From assembly GCF_003931565.1 (NCBI RefSeq), contig NZ_RRYI01000002.1:434001-498000 (forward strand): DNA of 64,000 nt. The letters run 5' to 3'. Shown here piece by piece: positions 42,416 to 52,823 of this stretch; positions within the stretch are counted from its first letter, which is position 1, and every line of letters starts with the position of its first letter. The DNA is from Caulobacter sp. 602-1 (lineage in GTDB: Bacteria > Pseudomonadota > Alphaproteobacteria > Caulobacterales > Caulobacteraceae). Below the pieces are notes generated by a model that had not been told where the DNA came from, made no database searches, and worked only from the letters and a program-made list of their open reading frames with translations. The position numbers and the translations under genes are program-made.

Positions 42416-43228
42416 GTGGCGAAACACTCCGTCGTGACGCATCATCGTCCGATGACGGGGGAATCGGGGCGCGAGTGGACGGGGGCTGACCTCGCCGTGG
42501 TGGTGGGCGACTATGTCGCCCAGCTGGAGAAGACGCTCGCCGGCAAGCCCGTCGATCGCGGCGCTCACGATCGCGCCGTCCGCTTCGTCACAGGCAAGTC
42601 CGACATGCCGATCACCTGGAAGCAGGGCGAGATCTCGGCGGTGCTGTCGCTGATCGGCCTGCCGATCCTGCGCGACCAGCCGCCGCGCTGGTCGTACGAC
42701 GCCGCGCTGCTGGAAGCGGTCGAGGAGCAGCTGGCCGCCAAGCCGGCCCTGCTCAGCGCCGCCGTTCGCCCCGCCTCGCTGTTCACCGCCCCGCCGGCCG
42801 TGCCGCTGATCGAGGCCGCGCCGCCCCGGCCGATGCCGATGGACGAGCGCCTGATCCGGGTGATCCAGCGCTTCGACATGGGCGGGCGCGAGGCCGACGA
42901 TCGTTTTCTGAAGGGGCTGGGCGTCTCCAGCATCATCGCCTTCGAGGCCCGCCGCCTGTCCGATCGCGGTCGACCCGACCTGGCGGCGAAGATCCGTCCG
43001 TCTCGCGACGGCGATCCGGACGGCTGCGACGTGATCGGTTTTGGCCTGGACGAGACCCCGCGCCTGATCGTGGTCAAGACCACCCTTTCGGGCGAGGTCT
43101 CTCCCTTCGGCCTCAGCCAGGCCGAGTTCGACCTCGCCGAGGCCCGCCCCGAAGCCTTCCGCATCCGCCGCGTCTACGGCCTGCTGGGCGAGGCGCGGTT
43201 CTACAGGATGAAGCCGCCGTTCGGGTGA
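42416..43228 (+). CDS. DUF3883-like domain protein
   Basis: A 270-aa cytoplasmic protein. The C-terminal ~75 residues (DGCDVIGFGLDETPRLIVVK, then PFGLSQAEFDLAEARPEAF and RIRRVYGL) resemble the DUF3883/NOV C-terminal domain, a PD-(D/E)xK-like nuclease fold: the D-x-I then V-x-K pair could be the catalytic Asp/Lys. The N-terminal ~120 residues are not recognised. DUF3883 is often seen in defence or restriction proteins, but no partner gene is here. GTG 42416 follows the previous stop by 3 bp; an ATG 12 codons later (42452) is an alternative. Confidence 0.68.
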   Translation: MAKHSVVTHHRPMTGESGREWTGADLAVVVGDYVAQLEKTLAGKPVDRGAHDRAVRFVTGKSDMPITWKQGEISAVLSLIGLPILRDQPPRWSYDAALLEAVEEQLAAKPALLSAAVRPASLFTAPPAVPLIEAAPPRPMPMDERLIRVIQRFDMGGREADDRFLKGLGVSSIIAFEARRLSDRGRPDLAAKIRPSRDGDPDGCDVIGFGLDETPRLIVVKTTLSGEVSPFGLSQAEFDLAEARPEAFRIRRVYGLLGEARFYRMKPPFG

Positions 43229-43399
43229 GGGCTTCCAGACTCCGAAGCCGACGCGGCCAGTCGGACAGGGCGCGGCGGCTCAGACCGTGCGGAGCAGCTT
43301 CGCGCGATATGTAAGGCGCAACTGGCGAGCGCTGCTATGCGCCAGGACTGACCATGTGGGGTTAGGCCGGAATGCAGACCCTCCTGAAAACGCGACTAA

Positions 43400-45268
<1,869 letters not shown>

Positions 45269-45300
45269 ACTCTATCTCCGCCGCCGCAGCCGGGGTCCAC

Positions 45301-45338
45301 AGAAAACACCCCCGCCGGCTTTCGCTGGCGAGGGCGTT
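45301..45338 (-). terminator. lepA terminator
   Basis: A ~14-bp imperfect stem (45305-45338, CGAAAG loop on the minus strand) is followed on the minus strand by TTTTCT. It lies 30 bp after the lepA stop. Confidence 0.7.
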
Positions 45339-45367
45339 CAAGCTCAGATCGGTCGGCGTCGGCTCGA

Positions 45368-47176
45368 TCAATCCTCGTCCATCTTCAGCGCGGCGATGAA
45401 GGCTTCCTGCGGGATTTCGACCTTGCCGAACTGGCGCATGCGCTTCTTGCCGGCCTTCTGCTTGTCCAGCAGCTTGCGCTTGCGCGAGGCGTCGCCGCCG
45501 TAGCACTTGGCGGTCACGTCCTTGCGCAGGGCGCGGACGGTTTCGCGGGCGATGATCCGGCCGCCGATGGCCGCCTGGATCGGGATGACGAACATGTGCT
45601 GCGGGATGAGCTCCTTCATCTTCTCGCACATGCCGCGGCCGCGGCTCTCGGCGCGGTCGCGGTGGACCAGCATGGAGAGGGCGTCGACCGGCTCGGCGTT
45701 GACCAGGATCGACATCTTCACCAGGTCGCCGACCCGGTAGTCCTCGACCTGGTAGTCGAAGCTGGCATAGCCCTTCGAGATCGACTTCAGGCGGTCGTAG
45801 AAGTCGAACACCACCTCGTTCAGCGGCAGGTCGTAGACGACCATGGCGCGGTTGCCGACATAGCTGAGCTCGCGCTGCATGCCGCGACGGTCCTGGCACA
45901 GCTTGATCACGCCGCCGAGATATTCGTCGGGGGTGAAGATGGTGGCCTTGATCCAGGGCTCGCTGATGCTCTCGATCTGCATCACGTCGGGCAGGTCGGC
46001 GGGGTTGTGGAGTTCCTTCTCCGTGCCGTCGCGCATGTGGATCTTGTAGACGACCGACGGGGCCGTCGCGATCAGGTCGAGGTCGAACTCGCGAGACAGG
46101 CGCTCCTGGATGATCTCCAGGTGCAGCAGGCCCAGGAAGCCGCAGCGGAAGCCGAAGCCCAGGGCGGCGCTGGATTCCATCTCGTAGGTGAAGCTGCCAT
46201 CGTTGAGGCGCAGCTTGCCGACGGCGGCGCGCAGGTCCTCGAAGTCGGCGGCGTCGACGGGGAAGAGGCCGCAGAACACGACCGGCTGGACTTCCTTGAA
46301 GCCCGGCAGGGCCTGGGCGGTCTGCTTCTTTTCGTCCGTGATGGTGTCGCCGACGGCGGCGTCGGCCACTTCCTTGATCGAGGCGGTGAAGAAGCCGACC
46401 TCGCCCGGGCCCAGCTCGGCGACGTCGGTGGCCTTGGGCGTGAACACCCCGACCTTGTCGATGCGGTGGGTGGCGCCGGTCTGCATCATGCGGACCTGCT
46501 GGCCGGCCTTCAGCGTGCCGTCGAAGATTCGCACCAGCACGACCACGCCCAGATAGGCGTCGTACCAGGCGTCGACCAGCAGGGCCTTCAGCGGCGCGTC
46601 GCGGTCGCCCTTGGGGGGCGGCAGGCGCTTGACGATGGCTTCCAGCACGTCGTGGATGCCCAGGCCCGACTTGGCGCTGGCCAGTACGGCGTCGCTGGCG
46701 TCCAGGCCGATCAGGTCCTCGATCTGGGCGCGCACGCGCTCGGGCTCGGCGGCGGGCAGGTCGATCTTGTTGAGGACCGGGACGATCTCGTGGTTGTTGT
46801 CGATGGCCGAATAGACATTGGCCAGGGTCTGGGCTTCCACGCCTTGCGAGGCGTCGACGACCAGGATCGAGCCTTCGCAGGCGGCCAGGCTGCGGCTGAC
46901 CTCGTAGGCGAAGTCGACGTGGCCGGGGGTGTCCATCAGGTTGAGGATGTAGTCCTCGCCGTCGTCGGCCTTGTACTTCAGGCGCACGGTCTGCGCCTTG
47001 ATGGTGATGCCGCGCTCCTTCTCGATGTCCATGTTGTCGAGAACCTGGGCGCTCATCTCGCGCGCGGTCAGGCCGCCGGTCTCCTGGATCAGGCGGTCGG
47101 AGAGCGTGCTCTTCCCATGGTCGATATGGGCAACGATCGAAAAGTTGCGGATCTTGTCGAGAGGCGTCGAAGTCAT
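45368..47176 (-). CDS. lepA: Elongation factor 4 (LepA)
   Basis: Ribosome-bound GTPase that back-translocates or rescues stalled ribosomes. It has 602 aa from ATG 47176 ([20 protein letters not shown]), preferred over the ATG four codons upstream because family members begin here. G1 is AHIDHGKS (16-23), G3 DTPGHVDF, G4 NKID, followed by EF-Tu domain II, EF-G-like domains and the LepA-specific C-terminal domain ending in [13 protein letters not shown]. All G motifs are intact and the length is typical. It is divergent from the eipA gene; the shared 161-bp region contains a CtrA box. Confidence 0.97.
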   Translation of the reverse strand: MTSTPLDKIRNFSIVAHIDHGKSTLSDRLIQETGGLTAREMSAQVLDNMDIEKERGITIKAQTVRLKYKADDGEDYILNLMDTPGHVDFAYEVSRSLAACEGSILVVDASQGVEAQTLANVYSAIDNNHEIVPVLNKIDLPAAEPERVRAQIEDLIGLDASDAVLASAKSGLGIHDVLEAIVKRLPPPKGDRDAPLKALLVDAWYDAYLGVVVLVRIFDGTLKAGQQVRMMQTGATHRIDKVGVFTPKATDVAELGPGEVGFFTASIKEVADAAVGDTITDEKKQTAQALPGFKEVQPVVFCGLFPVDAADFEDLRAAVGKLRLNDGSFTYEMESSAALGFGFRCGFLGLLHLEIIQERLSREFDLDLIATAPSVVYKIHMRDGTEKELHNPADLPDVMQIESISEPWIKATIFTPDEYLGGVIKLCQDRRGMQRELSYVGNRAMVVYDLPLNEVVFDFYDRLKSISKGYASFDYQVEDYRVGDLVKMSILVNAEPVDALSMLVHRDRAESRGRGMCEKMKELIPQHMFVIPIQAAIGGRIIARETVRALRKDVTAKCYGGDASRKRKLLDKQKAGKKRMRQFGKVEIPQEAFIAALKMDED

Positions 47177-47252
47177 GGCCGTGCGCATAGCACATTTGGC
47201 CCGCTTCGCGAGGGCTGAACACGTCCCGTCCGCGGCGACGGGTCGGCCATGC

Positions 47253-47267
47253 TTAACCGGTCGTTAA
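47253..47267. promoter_or_regulatory. CtrA binding site (TTAA-N7-TTAA)
   Basis: TTAA (47253-47256), 7 bp, TTAA (47264-47267) is a full CtrA box 71 bp before the eipA start. CtrA is the cell-cycle master regulator of Caulobacter. In Brucella, as I recall, the homologous eipA is directly CtrA-regulated, which strengthens the call. Confidence 0.75.
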
Positions 47268-47296
47268 GTTTGGAGCCGCAAACCGGTCTCAATGGC

Positions 47297-47313
47297 TTGC
47301 AACAGTGTTGCAA
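47297..47313. promoter_or_regulatory. Inverted repeat in eipA leader
   Basis: TTGCAAC (47297-47303) and GTTGCAA (47307-47313) form a perfect 7-bp inverted repeat with a 3-base centre, 25 bp before the eipA ATG. It could be an operator or a small RNA hairpin just ahead of the Shine-Dalgarno (CGGAGGG). Confidence 0.5.
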
Positions 47314-47337
47314 TGAAACTGATCCGGAGGGCCTGAC

Positions 47338-48075
47338 ATGGACCGTCGCAAGCTGATCCTCTCGGGCGCCGCCGTCGGTCTGAGCACCGTGGCGACCGAG
47401 GCCCTGGCCCGCCAGAGCCGCTACAGCGAACAATTGCCGCCGCCGCAGCCGATCGGTCCGGCCAGCCCCGCTCCGAGCGACCCATACGCGTCGCCGTCGC
47501 CGCCCGTCGCTCGGGACGCCTACGCCTCTCCGCCGCCGTCTCCGGCCCCGGCGTCGAACGGCAATACGCCGGCCTACGATACCGGCCGGGCCCAGACCTA
47601 TTCGGCCGACGAGATGATCCGGGCGACGTCCGATTTCCTGGGCGTGACGGCCGAGAGCGCCGGCGCGGCGATCGAGAAGATCTTCAAGGACAAGGGTCAG
47701 CCCACCGCCTATATCGCCGGCGAGGAAGGTTCGGGCGCCTTCGTGGCCGGTCTGCGCTATGGTCGCGGCCTGCTCTACATGAAGGGCCGTCCGACCCTGG
47801 AGACCTTCTGGCAGGGTCCGTCGATCGGTTGGGACTGGGGCGGCAACGCCAGCCGCGTCTTCACCCTTTGCTATAATCTGCAGTACCCCGACGCCATCTA
47901 CCGCCGCTTCCCGGGTGTGGAGGGCAGCGCCTATCTCATCGGCGGTCTGGGCGTGAACTACCAGAAGGCTGACGACATCACCCTGGCCCCGATCCGCGCC
48001 GGGGTCGGCCTGCGCCTGGGGGCCAATGTCGGCTACCTCGGCTACAGCCGCAAACGCCGCTGGATGCCGCTTTAG
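47338..48075 (+). CDS. eipA: EipA/DUF1134 family periplasmic protein
   Basis: A 245-aa exported protein. The N-terminus MDRRKLILSGAAVGLSTVAT looks like a Sec or Tat-like signal ending near ALARQ (~residue 25). A Pro/Ser-rich linker covers ~30-80, then the DUF1134 domain ~85-245 (TADEM-like SADEMIRATSDFLGVTAESA, GSGAFVAGLRYGRGLLY, QGPSIGWDWGGNASRVF, GGLGVNYQKADDITLAPIRA). In Brucella the DUF1134 protein EipA maintains envelope integrity. A CtrA box and an inverted repeat lie upstream, and CGGAGGG gives a strong SD. Its stop overlaps the convergent DUF4139 gene by four bases. Confidence 0.87.
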   Translation: MDRRKLILSGAAVGLSTVATEALARQSRYSEQLPPPQPIGPASPAPSDPYASPSPPVARDAYASPPPSPAPASNGNTPAYDTGRAQTYSADEMIRATSDFLGVTAESAGAAIEKIFKDKGQPTAYIAGEEGSGAFVAGLRYGRGLLYMKGRPTLETFWQGPSIGWDWGGNASRVFTLCYNLQYPDAIYRRFPGVEGSAYLIGGLGVNYQKADDITLAPIRAGVGLRLGANVGYLGYSRKRRWMPL

Positions 48076-49649
48076 CCGTCGTACTCGATCGCGTAGCGGA
48101 AGCCGCGGGACTGGTTGGGGGCGAGCGTCACGCGCCAGGCGACCATGCCCTGGCGGATGTCGTGCTTGTGCGGTTCGGCGACGACCCTGAAGCTGGTCAG
48201 GTTCGGATTCTGCCGCACCTCGACGGTCACCGGGATGGTCTTGGCGTTCGAGAGATCGACCTCGTAGGTCCGGCGTACGCGACTCTTCTTCAGTTTCTGT
48301 TCGGCGACCAGGCGCGGGCGGGCCAGGATGTCGACGGCCTGGCCGATGACCAGATCCAGCGGCTCGCCGACAGCGACATCGCGCACGGCCTGTTCGCCGG
48401 CGAAGGTCGGCCGGCCATCGATCGTCTCCATGGCCGAGAGCGCGCCGGAGGGCAGGGGTTTGCCCAGGCCGTTTCGCACCGTGTTGTCCAGGCGCAGGGT
48501 CACGGCCGGCGCGCGGAAGCCCTCGTCCTCGCGACCGCTGTCCCACGGATTGATCGTCACGACATAGAGCCGCTGGAAGGCGACGTCCTTCTGGTCGAGA
48601 AAGGCCACCTGCTTGGTCTGGCGCGGGTTCAGGGTCACCGGCGCGGGCAGGGTGTAGAGCTTGTAGTCGCCCAGGTTCGATTGCTCGGCCAGCTTGGCTC
48701 GGGCGACGGCGTTGGTGGGGACCGGCGGAGCCGCGGAGATCACCGGCGGAATGGGCAACGGTGGCGGTCCGAAGGCCGCGCGAGCCTGGACCTGGATGTC
48801 CGAGTCACTTTCGATCAGATGCGTGGTGTCCATCGGCCAGCAGGTGCGGTTGATCCGCAGAGGCTGGCCCTTGTCGACGCGCGCATATTGCCGTGAGAGC
48901 CGTCCGGCCACGGCCTGCGTTCTGGCGTCGGCGAACTGGCTGCCACCGCTGTTGACCAGGGTCAGCCAGCCGGTCAGGTCCAACCGCTTGCCGTCCGGAT
49001 GGATGCGCGCGACATAGTCGGCCTGCCAGTTCACGCCCAGTGCCAGGTATGACAGCGTCAGCTTCACGCGGGCGGGCGCGGGGACGTCGACGATGGTCGA
49101 CAGGCTGGGCTTGTCGGTTAGGCCCTCTGGTACGGACGACAGCACCAGGCGCTCGGGCCCGCCGGAGCAGCCCAGGGCCTCGACGCCATCGGCTGTCTGG
49201 ACCAGCAGGCCGTTGGGGCCCTGCAGCAGCATAGCGTCGACCGTCCGTTGGCGGCCGGTCTTGCGGTTGGTGCGGACCACCTGGATTGGCTGGCCCAGCG
49301 ACCGTTCGACCAGGGTTCCGGGGCTGAGCAGGGCGTAGTCGTAGTTGCGCTCGACCGCCCTGCCAGGCAAGCCCTCGACCGCCGCGCTCTGCGGGATCAG
49401 GCCCTCGGCCACGCCGTCGAAGCGGATCGTATGACGGCCGGCGGGCAGGTCGACCGTGCGCGTCTCGGTGACCAGGATCAGGCCCTTCTCGGCGGCCTGG
49501 GCGCGCTGCCAGGCGTTCAGCGCCTGGAACGGTCCGTCGCCGTCGCGATAGAGGGTTACGGCCACCGTCTCGGGCGCGCGGGAGGCGATTGTGTCTGCGT
49601 GGGCGGGGAGCGCGGCGGCGAAAGCGAGCGCGCCCGCCAGGGCGCGCAT
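48072..49649 (-). CDS. DUF4139 domain-containing secreted protein (second of pair)
   Basis: A 525-aa exported protein of the DUF4139 group. Signal peptide MRALAGALAFAAALPAHADT. DUF4140-like N-terminal part (LPAGRHTIRFDGVAEGLIPQ, VRTNRKTGRQRT), then the DUF4139 beta-rich body (LSYLALGVNWQADYVARIHP, LNPRQTKQVAFLDQKDVAF). An insert with a Pro-rich stretch (PPPLPIPPVISAAPPVP, ~290-305) distinguishes it from its paralogue. ATG 49649 is chosen; a GTG two codons earlier would overlap the upstream stop. It follows its paralogue by 2 bp, so they are one operon. Function is unknown. Confidence 0.85.
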   Translation of the reverse strand: MRALAGALAFAAALPAHADTIASRAPETVAVTLYRDGDGPFQALNAWQRAQAAEKGLILVTETRTVDLPAGRHTIRFDGVAEGLIPQSAAVEGLPGRAVERNYDYALLSPGTLVERSLGQPIQVVRTNRKTGRQRTVDAMLLQGPNGLLVQTADGVEALGCSGGPERLVLSSVPEGLTDKPSLSTIVDVPAPARVKLTLSYLALGVNWQADYVARIHPDGKRLDLTGWLTLVNSGGSQFADARTQAVAGRLSRQYARVDKGQPLRINRTCWPMDTTHLIESDSDIQVQARAAFGPPPLPIPPVISAAPPVPTNAVARAKLAEQSNLGDYKLYTLPAPVTLNPRQTKQVAFLDQKDVAFQRLYVVTINPWDSGREDEGFRAPAVTLRLDNTVRNGLGKPLPSGALSAMETIDGRPTFAGEQAVRDVAVGEPLDLVIGQAVDILARPRLVAEQKLKKSRVRRTYEVDLSNAKTIPVTVEVRQNPNLTSFRVVAEPHKHDIRQGMVAWRVTLAPNQSRGFRYAIEYDG

Positions 49650-49651
49650 AC

Positions 49652-51043
49652 TCACCACCCCGTCTCCACGGAGAAGGTCAGGGTCGTCTCGCCGTTCGCC
49701 GGTACGGGGACGCTCCAACCCAGGGTGCGGGCGTCGATGACGCGGCTCTTCAGGCTCTCGGCCTTGACCTCGCCGTCGCGCCACAGACCCCCCTGGCGCA
49801 GCTCGACCACGACCGGCTGGTCCTTGGCGTTGCGCAGCAGGTATTTCATCTCGTAGCGGGTGCGGGTCTTGGAGACCCGCGTTTCGGCCACAAGGGTCGC
49901 CTGGCTGGAGACGTCGAACGCCTCGCCGGTCTTGATTGACAGCTCCGAGCCGGCCGGCGTATGGCCGATGGCGTTCTCGCCGACAAACTTCGGATCGCCC
50001 GCCGCGTCGCGCATGTAGACCCGCATGACCCCGGCCGGCAGCTGGCTGCCCAGGCCCGCTAGCCTGCCATTGCCGAACTGAATGGCGACCACGGCCTTGA
50101 CCGGCTCGGCCTGGCTGGAGAACCAGCCCTCGCGCACCTCGTAGACCTTCCTGGCCGCGACGCCCTGGGCCGACAGGAAGCCGACCTGCTTGTTCTGGTT
50201 GGAGGCGATCGTGGTCCGCTCGGGCAGGGGATAGACGTAATAGTCCGCGATCCGTTCGCCCGCGCCGCTCTCCGTGCCCGCGCGCACCACGCCGGGAACG
50301 CTGCCGGGGACGGCGCGCCGGATCGGGCGATAGGGGGTGGTCGAGTTAAGCTGGTTGACGTCGCCGGCCACCAACTGGGTCTTGGCGTTCTCGAACGGCG
50401 TGCCGGAGGTGTTGGACAGGGTGATCCAGCCCTGCAGGTCCAGCACGTTCCTGGCCTCGTCGAACAGGGCGACATAGTCGGCCTTCCACGACAGACCCGA
50501 GGTCAGGTAGCTCAGCTTGGCCTGGCGAGGACCGGCGTTGGCGGCCTCGACGCTGACCGACAGGGTCGGGCGCGCGCGCAGGGTCTCTGGCACCTTGTCG
50601 AAGATCACCCGCGTGGGGACGCCGTCGTCGCGCAGCACCTCGATGCGGTCGCCGATCTTCAGCACCACGCCCTGGTTGGCCGCCAGCACGGTGGCGACCT
50701 CGGTGGTTTCCTTGCCGTCGCCGGGATTGGTGCGGACGATCCTCACCTGCTGGCCGACCGCCTTCTCCATCAGCTTGTCGGGGGTCAGCAGGTCGTAGTC
50801 GAAGTTCTGCTCGAGGATGCTGACCCCAGGGGCCGACAGGCTGACCGTCTCGGGACGGATCTGGGCCGAGACGTCCTTGAACTCCAGCTTCTGGCGGCCG
50901 GCCTTCAGGTCCAGCGGGCGGGCGTCCTCGACCAGCGCCAGATCTGAATTGTAGATGGTGATCGAGACCTCCCGAGCCTGAGCACGGGCCGTGAGAGGGA
51001 CCAGCAGCAGGCCAGCCGAAGCCAGCAAAGCGCGACGGTGCAT
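49652..51043 (-). CDS. DUF4139 domain-containing secreted protein (first of pair)
   Basis: A 463-aa exported protein. The signal peptide core LLASAGLLLVPLTARAQA cleaves near residue 23. The N-terminal DUF4140-like region has VSITIYNSDLALVEDARPL and LEFKDVSAQIRPETVSL; the DUF4139 body has LSYLTSGLSWKADYVALFD, YVYPLPERTTIASNQNKQVGF and YLLRNAKDQPVVVELRQGG. It shares ordered motifs (GL/GVNW-x-ADYVA; RT N..GK/R; TLxPNxxKQVxFL) with the downstream gene, indicating tandem duplication. These all-beta secreted proteins have no established function; roles as envelope or protein-binding factors are guesses. Confidence 0.87.
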   Translation of the reverse strand: MHRRALLASAGLLLVPLTARAQAREVSITIYNSDLALVEDARPLDLKAGRQKLEFKDVSAQIRPETVSLSAPGVSILEQNFDYDLLTPDKLMEKAVGQQVRIVRTNPGDGKETTEVATVLAANQGVVLKIGDRIEVLRDDGVPTRVIFDKVPETLRARPTLSVSVEAANAGPRQAKLSYLTSGLSWKADYVALFDEARNVLDLQGWITLSNTSGTPFENAKTQLVAGDVNQLNSTTPYRPIRRAVPGSVPGVVRAGTESGAGERIADYYVYPLPERTTIASNQNKQVGFLSAQGVAARKVYEVREGWFSSQAEPVKAVVAIQFGNGRLAGLGSQLPAGVMRVYMRDAAGDPKFVGENAIGHTPAGSELSIKTGEAFDVSSQATLVAETRVSKTRTRYEMKYLLRNAKDQPVVVELRQGGLWRDGEVKAESLKSRVIDARTLGWSVPVPANGETTLTFSVETGW

Positions 51044-51119
51044 GGACGTCCTCCCGTGTGTTTACAAAAGTAAAACAGCACGGGATTGCGGCGGAGTCTA
51101 GGCTGGGTTGAGCTTAAAC

Positions 51120-51710
51120 CTAGCCGCCCCAAACCTGCTTCAGACGAGCGTCACGGCCGCAGCCGGCGCGGTAGAGGTTGTAGTCCAGCGCGTGCCGCTT
51201 GGCGTAGTCGCGGTGGTACTCCTCGGCGGGATAGAAGGTCTGCAGAGGCAGGATCTGGGCCTTCATCGTGCCGGACTTCAGGCGCTTGGCGGCTTCGACC
51301 TGCGACTTCTCCGCGATCGGGCGCTGGGCGGGGGTGACGAAGACGGCGGGGCGGTAGGACGGGCCGCGATCGCAGAACTGGCCGCCGTCATCGGTCGGGT
51401 CGACCAGCTTCCAGTAGCGATACAGCAGGAAGCCGTAGTCCAGCTTGGCCGGGTCATAGGTGACGCGCACCGACTCGTAGTGGCCGCTGCGTTCGCTGGT
51501 GACGTCGCGATAGGTCGGATTCTTGACGTGACCGCCGGTGTAGCCGCTTTCGACCTTCAGCACGCCGGGGATGCCGCCCATGTCGTGCTCCATGCACCAG
51601 AAGCAGCCGCCGGCGAACACGGCGGTCTCGGTTTTCGGCGTCGCCGCGGCGGACGCGCTGACGCCGGTCAGGGCGAAGAGGGTGGCGAGGAGGGCGAGCA
51701 GGCGGCGCAT
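51120..51710 (-). CDS. msrA: Peptide-methionine (S)-S-oxide reductase, exported
   Basis: Repairs S-epimers of methionine sulfoxide. It has 196 aa. An N-terminal signal peptide (MRRLLALLATLFALTGVSAS, cleavage near ASAAA) predicts a periplasmic enzyme. The catalytic motif GGCFWC has nucleophile C36; SGYTGGH, DPAKLDYGFLLYRYWKLVDP and RGPSYRPAVF match MsrA. A C-terminal Cys (RAGCGRD) could serve as resolving residue. The gene lies 76 bp upstream of the DUF4139 pair on the same strand but without close coupling. Confidence 0.93.
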   Translation of the reverse strand: MRRLLALLATLFALTGVSASAAATPKTETAVFAGGCFWCMEHDMGGIPGVLKVESGYTGGHVKNPTYRDVTSERSGHYESVRVTYDPAKLDYGFLLYRYWKLVDPTDDGGQFCDRGPSYRPAVFVTPAQRPIAEKSQVEAAKRLKSGTMKAQILPLQTFYPAEEYHRDYAKRHALDYNLYRAGCGRDARLKQVWGG

Positions 51711-51765
51711 CGAAGTCTCTCCAGAAGCGGACTTGATCCTAGATACGCAGGGAAGCGGCGAAAGG

Positions 51766-52041
51766 TTACGCCCGCCAGCCGAAACCGACGCCGCGCACGC
51801 TGGGACAGGCCGCCAGGCGCGAGGCCAGCACCTGCGCCCGGTCGTCGCCCTGGTCGTCGATCTCGATTCTAATGGCCATGTGCTGGCCCTCGGGAGCGGC
51901 GGACAGGGCGCGCAGGCGGGTCTGCTGCACCGAGGCCACGCCCAGCACCCGCATCAGGGCGTCGGGCGTGTCGTCGGTGGTGATGAGGAAGAGACGGCGT
52001 TTCTCTTCGTCCGGTTTGAGAGGGTCTACGAGGGGGCTCAC
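51766..52041 (-). CDS. Small ACT-domain-like protein (second of pair)
   Basis: A 91-aa protein made of essentially one ACT-like fold: RRLFLITTDDTPDALMRVLG, then MAIRIEIDDQGDDRAQVLAS and a last strand VRGVGFGW. The pattern recalls IlvM/IlvN-type acetolactate synthase regulatory subunits, but no catalytic ilv gene is in the window, so the partner enzyme is unknown. The start is GTG 52041, overlapping the upstream stop by four bases (GTGA), so translation is coupled. The two adjacent ACT-like proteins might pair as a heterodimer. Confidence 0.65.
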   Translation of the reverse strand: MSPLVDPLKPDEEKRRLFLITTDDTPDALMRVLGVASVQQTRLRALSAAPEGQHMAIRIEIDDQGDDRAQVLASRLAACPSVRGVGFGWRA

Positions 52042-52334
52042 GGTCGGAACCACTGATGCTCGACCGAGGCCGAGTTGACGCCGGGCCAGGCGGCCAGGTC
52101 GCGGGCCAGCAGGCGGGCGGCCTGGTCGCCAAGATGGCGGACGCGCAGGCTGGCTTCGACGATCTGGCCAACCGGCTTCATCGTCAGGCCGCACAACTCG
52201 GCGCCGCTGTCGCTCAGGCCCTGGCGCACGGCCTCGAGGGCGCTGGGCGCGTCCTGGGCGGCCAGCAGCAGCTGGTGGACGGTGACGCCTTCCTGGTCGC
52301 TATGGAAGGAAGGTGGGGAGGGCAGGTAGCTCAT
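52038..52334 (-). CDS. Small ACT-domain-like protein (first of pair)
   Basis: A 98-aa protein with one ACT-like fold: VHQLLLAAQDAPSALEAVRQ, LCGLTMKPVGQIVEASLRVR and ARDLAAWPGVNSASVEHQWF. The order strand-helix-strand-strand-helix-strand and the helix after the D-A-P turn match small subunits of acetolactate synthase and related regulators. It lies only ~50 bp downstream of a strong minus-strand terminator, so expression probably depends on read-through or attenuation. It overlaps the second ACT gene by four bases. The fold call is by pattern only. Confidence 0.65.
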   Translation of the reverse strand: MSYLPSPPSFHSDQEGVTVHQLLLAAQDAPSALEAVRQGLSDSGAELCGLTMKPVGQIVEASLRVRHLGDQAARLLARDLAAWPGVNSASVEHQWFRP

Positions 52335-52384
52335 TGGGGGTGGTCCTATGCATGAGAGGCTTGGAGGACCGAGGAACCGCGCAA

Positions 52385-52416
52385 CAAAAAACCCCGCTCG
52401 TGGGAGCGGGGCTTTT
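52385..52416 (-). terminator. Terminator/attenuator before ACT genes
   Basis: An 8-bp perfect stem (52392-52399 with 52404-52411) is followed on the minus strand by TTTTTTG and preceded by AAAAG, a textbook intrinsic terminator that also looks bidirectional (CTTTT on plus). It sits between a 48-aa ORF and the ACT gene pair. Confidence 0.85.
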
Positions 52417-52457
52417 GGAGATCTTGCGATCCTTCGGCTGTGTGGAGGGTAGGTTTC

Positions 52458-52604
52458 CTACCGCTTGCGCCGATTTTGCCCCGTCCGGATTGGCACGGTT
52501 TTAATCTGGTTAATCATGTTCCACATCGCCACGGCGCACGACATCGCAGCCACGGCGGCGAGGCCGGTGGTCACGAAGGCGGCGAAGGCGAAGGTCGATT
52601 GCAT
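52458..52604 (-). CDS. Small membrane protein or leader peptide
   Basis: A 48-aa ORF from ATG 52604. Residues ~5-28 (FAFAAFVTTGLAAVAAMSCA) are hydrophobic like a transmembrane helix, followed by MINQIKTVPIRTGQNRRKR, a basic tail. It ends 42 bp before an intrinsic terminator and ACT genes, so either it is a free-standing micro-protein with its own terminator or it is a leader ORF in an attenuator. There is no run of Ile/Val/Leu codons as in classic ilv leaders. Moderate support. Confidence 0.45.
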   Translation of the reverse strand: MQSTFAFAAFVTTGLAAVAAMSCAVAMWNMINQIKTVPIRTGQNRRKR

Positions 52605-52736
52605 GTGGAAGCGATGAGTCCAGTTAGCGCTTGTTACAGGTAGCGCGACGGTGGCCATCGCGCAAGGTCTTGCCTGCGGGATGGGCGATCGGTCGCGGGG
52701 GCGGGCAGGTTTTGATTGTTTCTGAGCGGGGTGGTC

Positions 52737-52779
52737 AAAAATTGGGCGCTCGACCCCGCCTGATCTCACAGGCGAGGTC
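52737..52779 (-). terminator. Probable pheT terminator
   Basis: An 11-bp stem (52752-52762 with 52769-52779, one wobble) 45 bp past the pheT stop, with TTTTT on the minus strand 11 bases beyond the stem. The gap between stem and T-run is long, so confidence is moderate. Confidence 0.45.
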
Positions 52780-52823
52780 GTTGGGTCCGGGGAGAGGCCA
52801 GTACGAAACCAGCCCCTTTTCTC

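Noticed and set aside
52497..52516. TTAA pair near 52500 considered as CtrA box
   Set aside because: The spacing between the TTAA elements is 5 bp and not 7.
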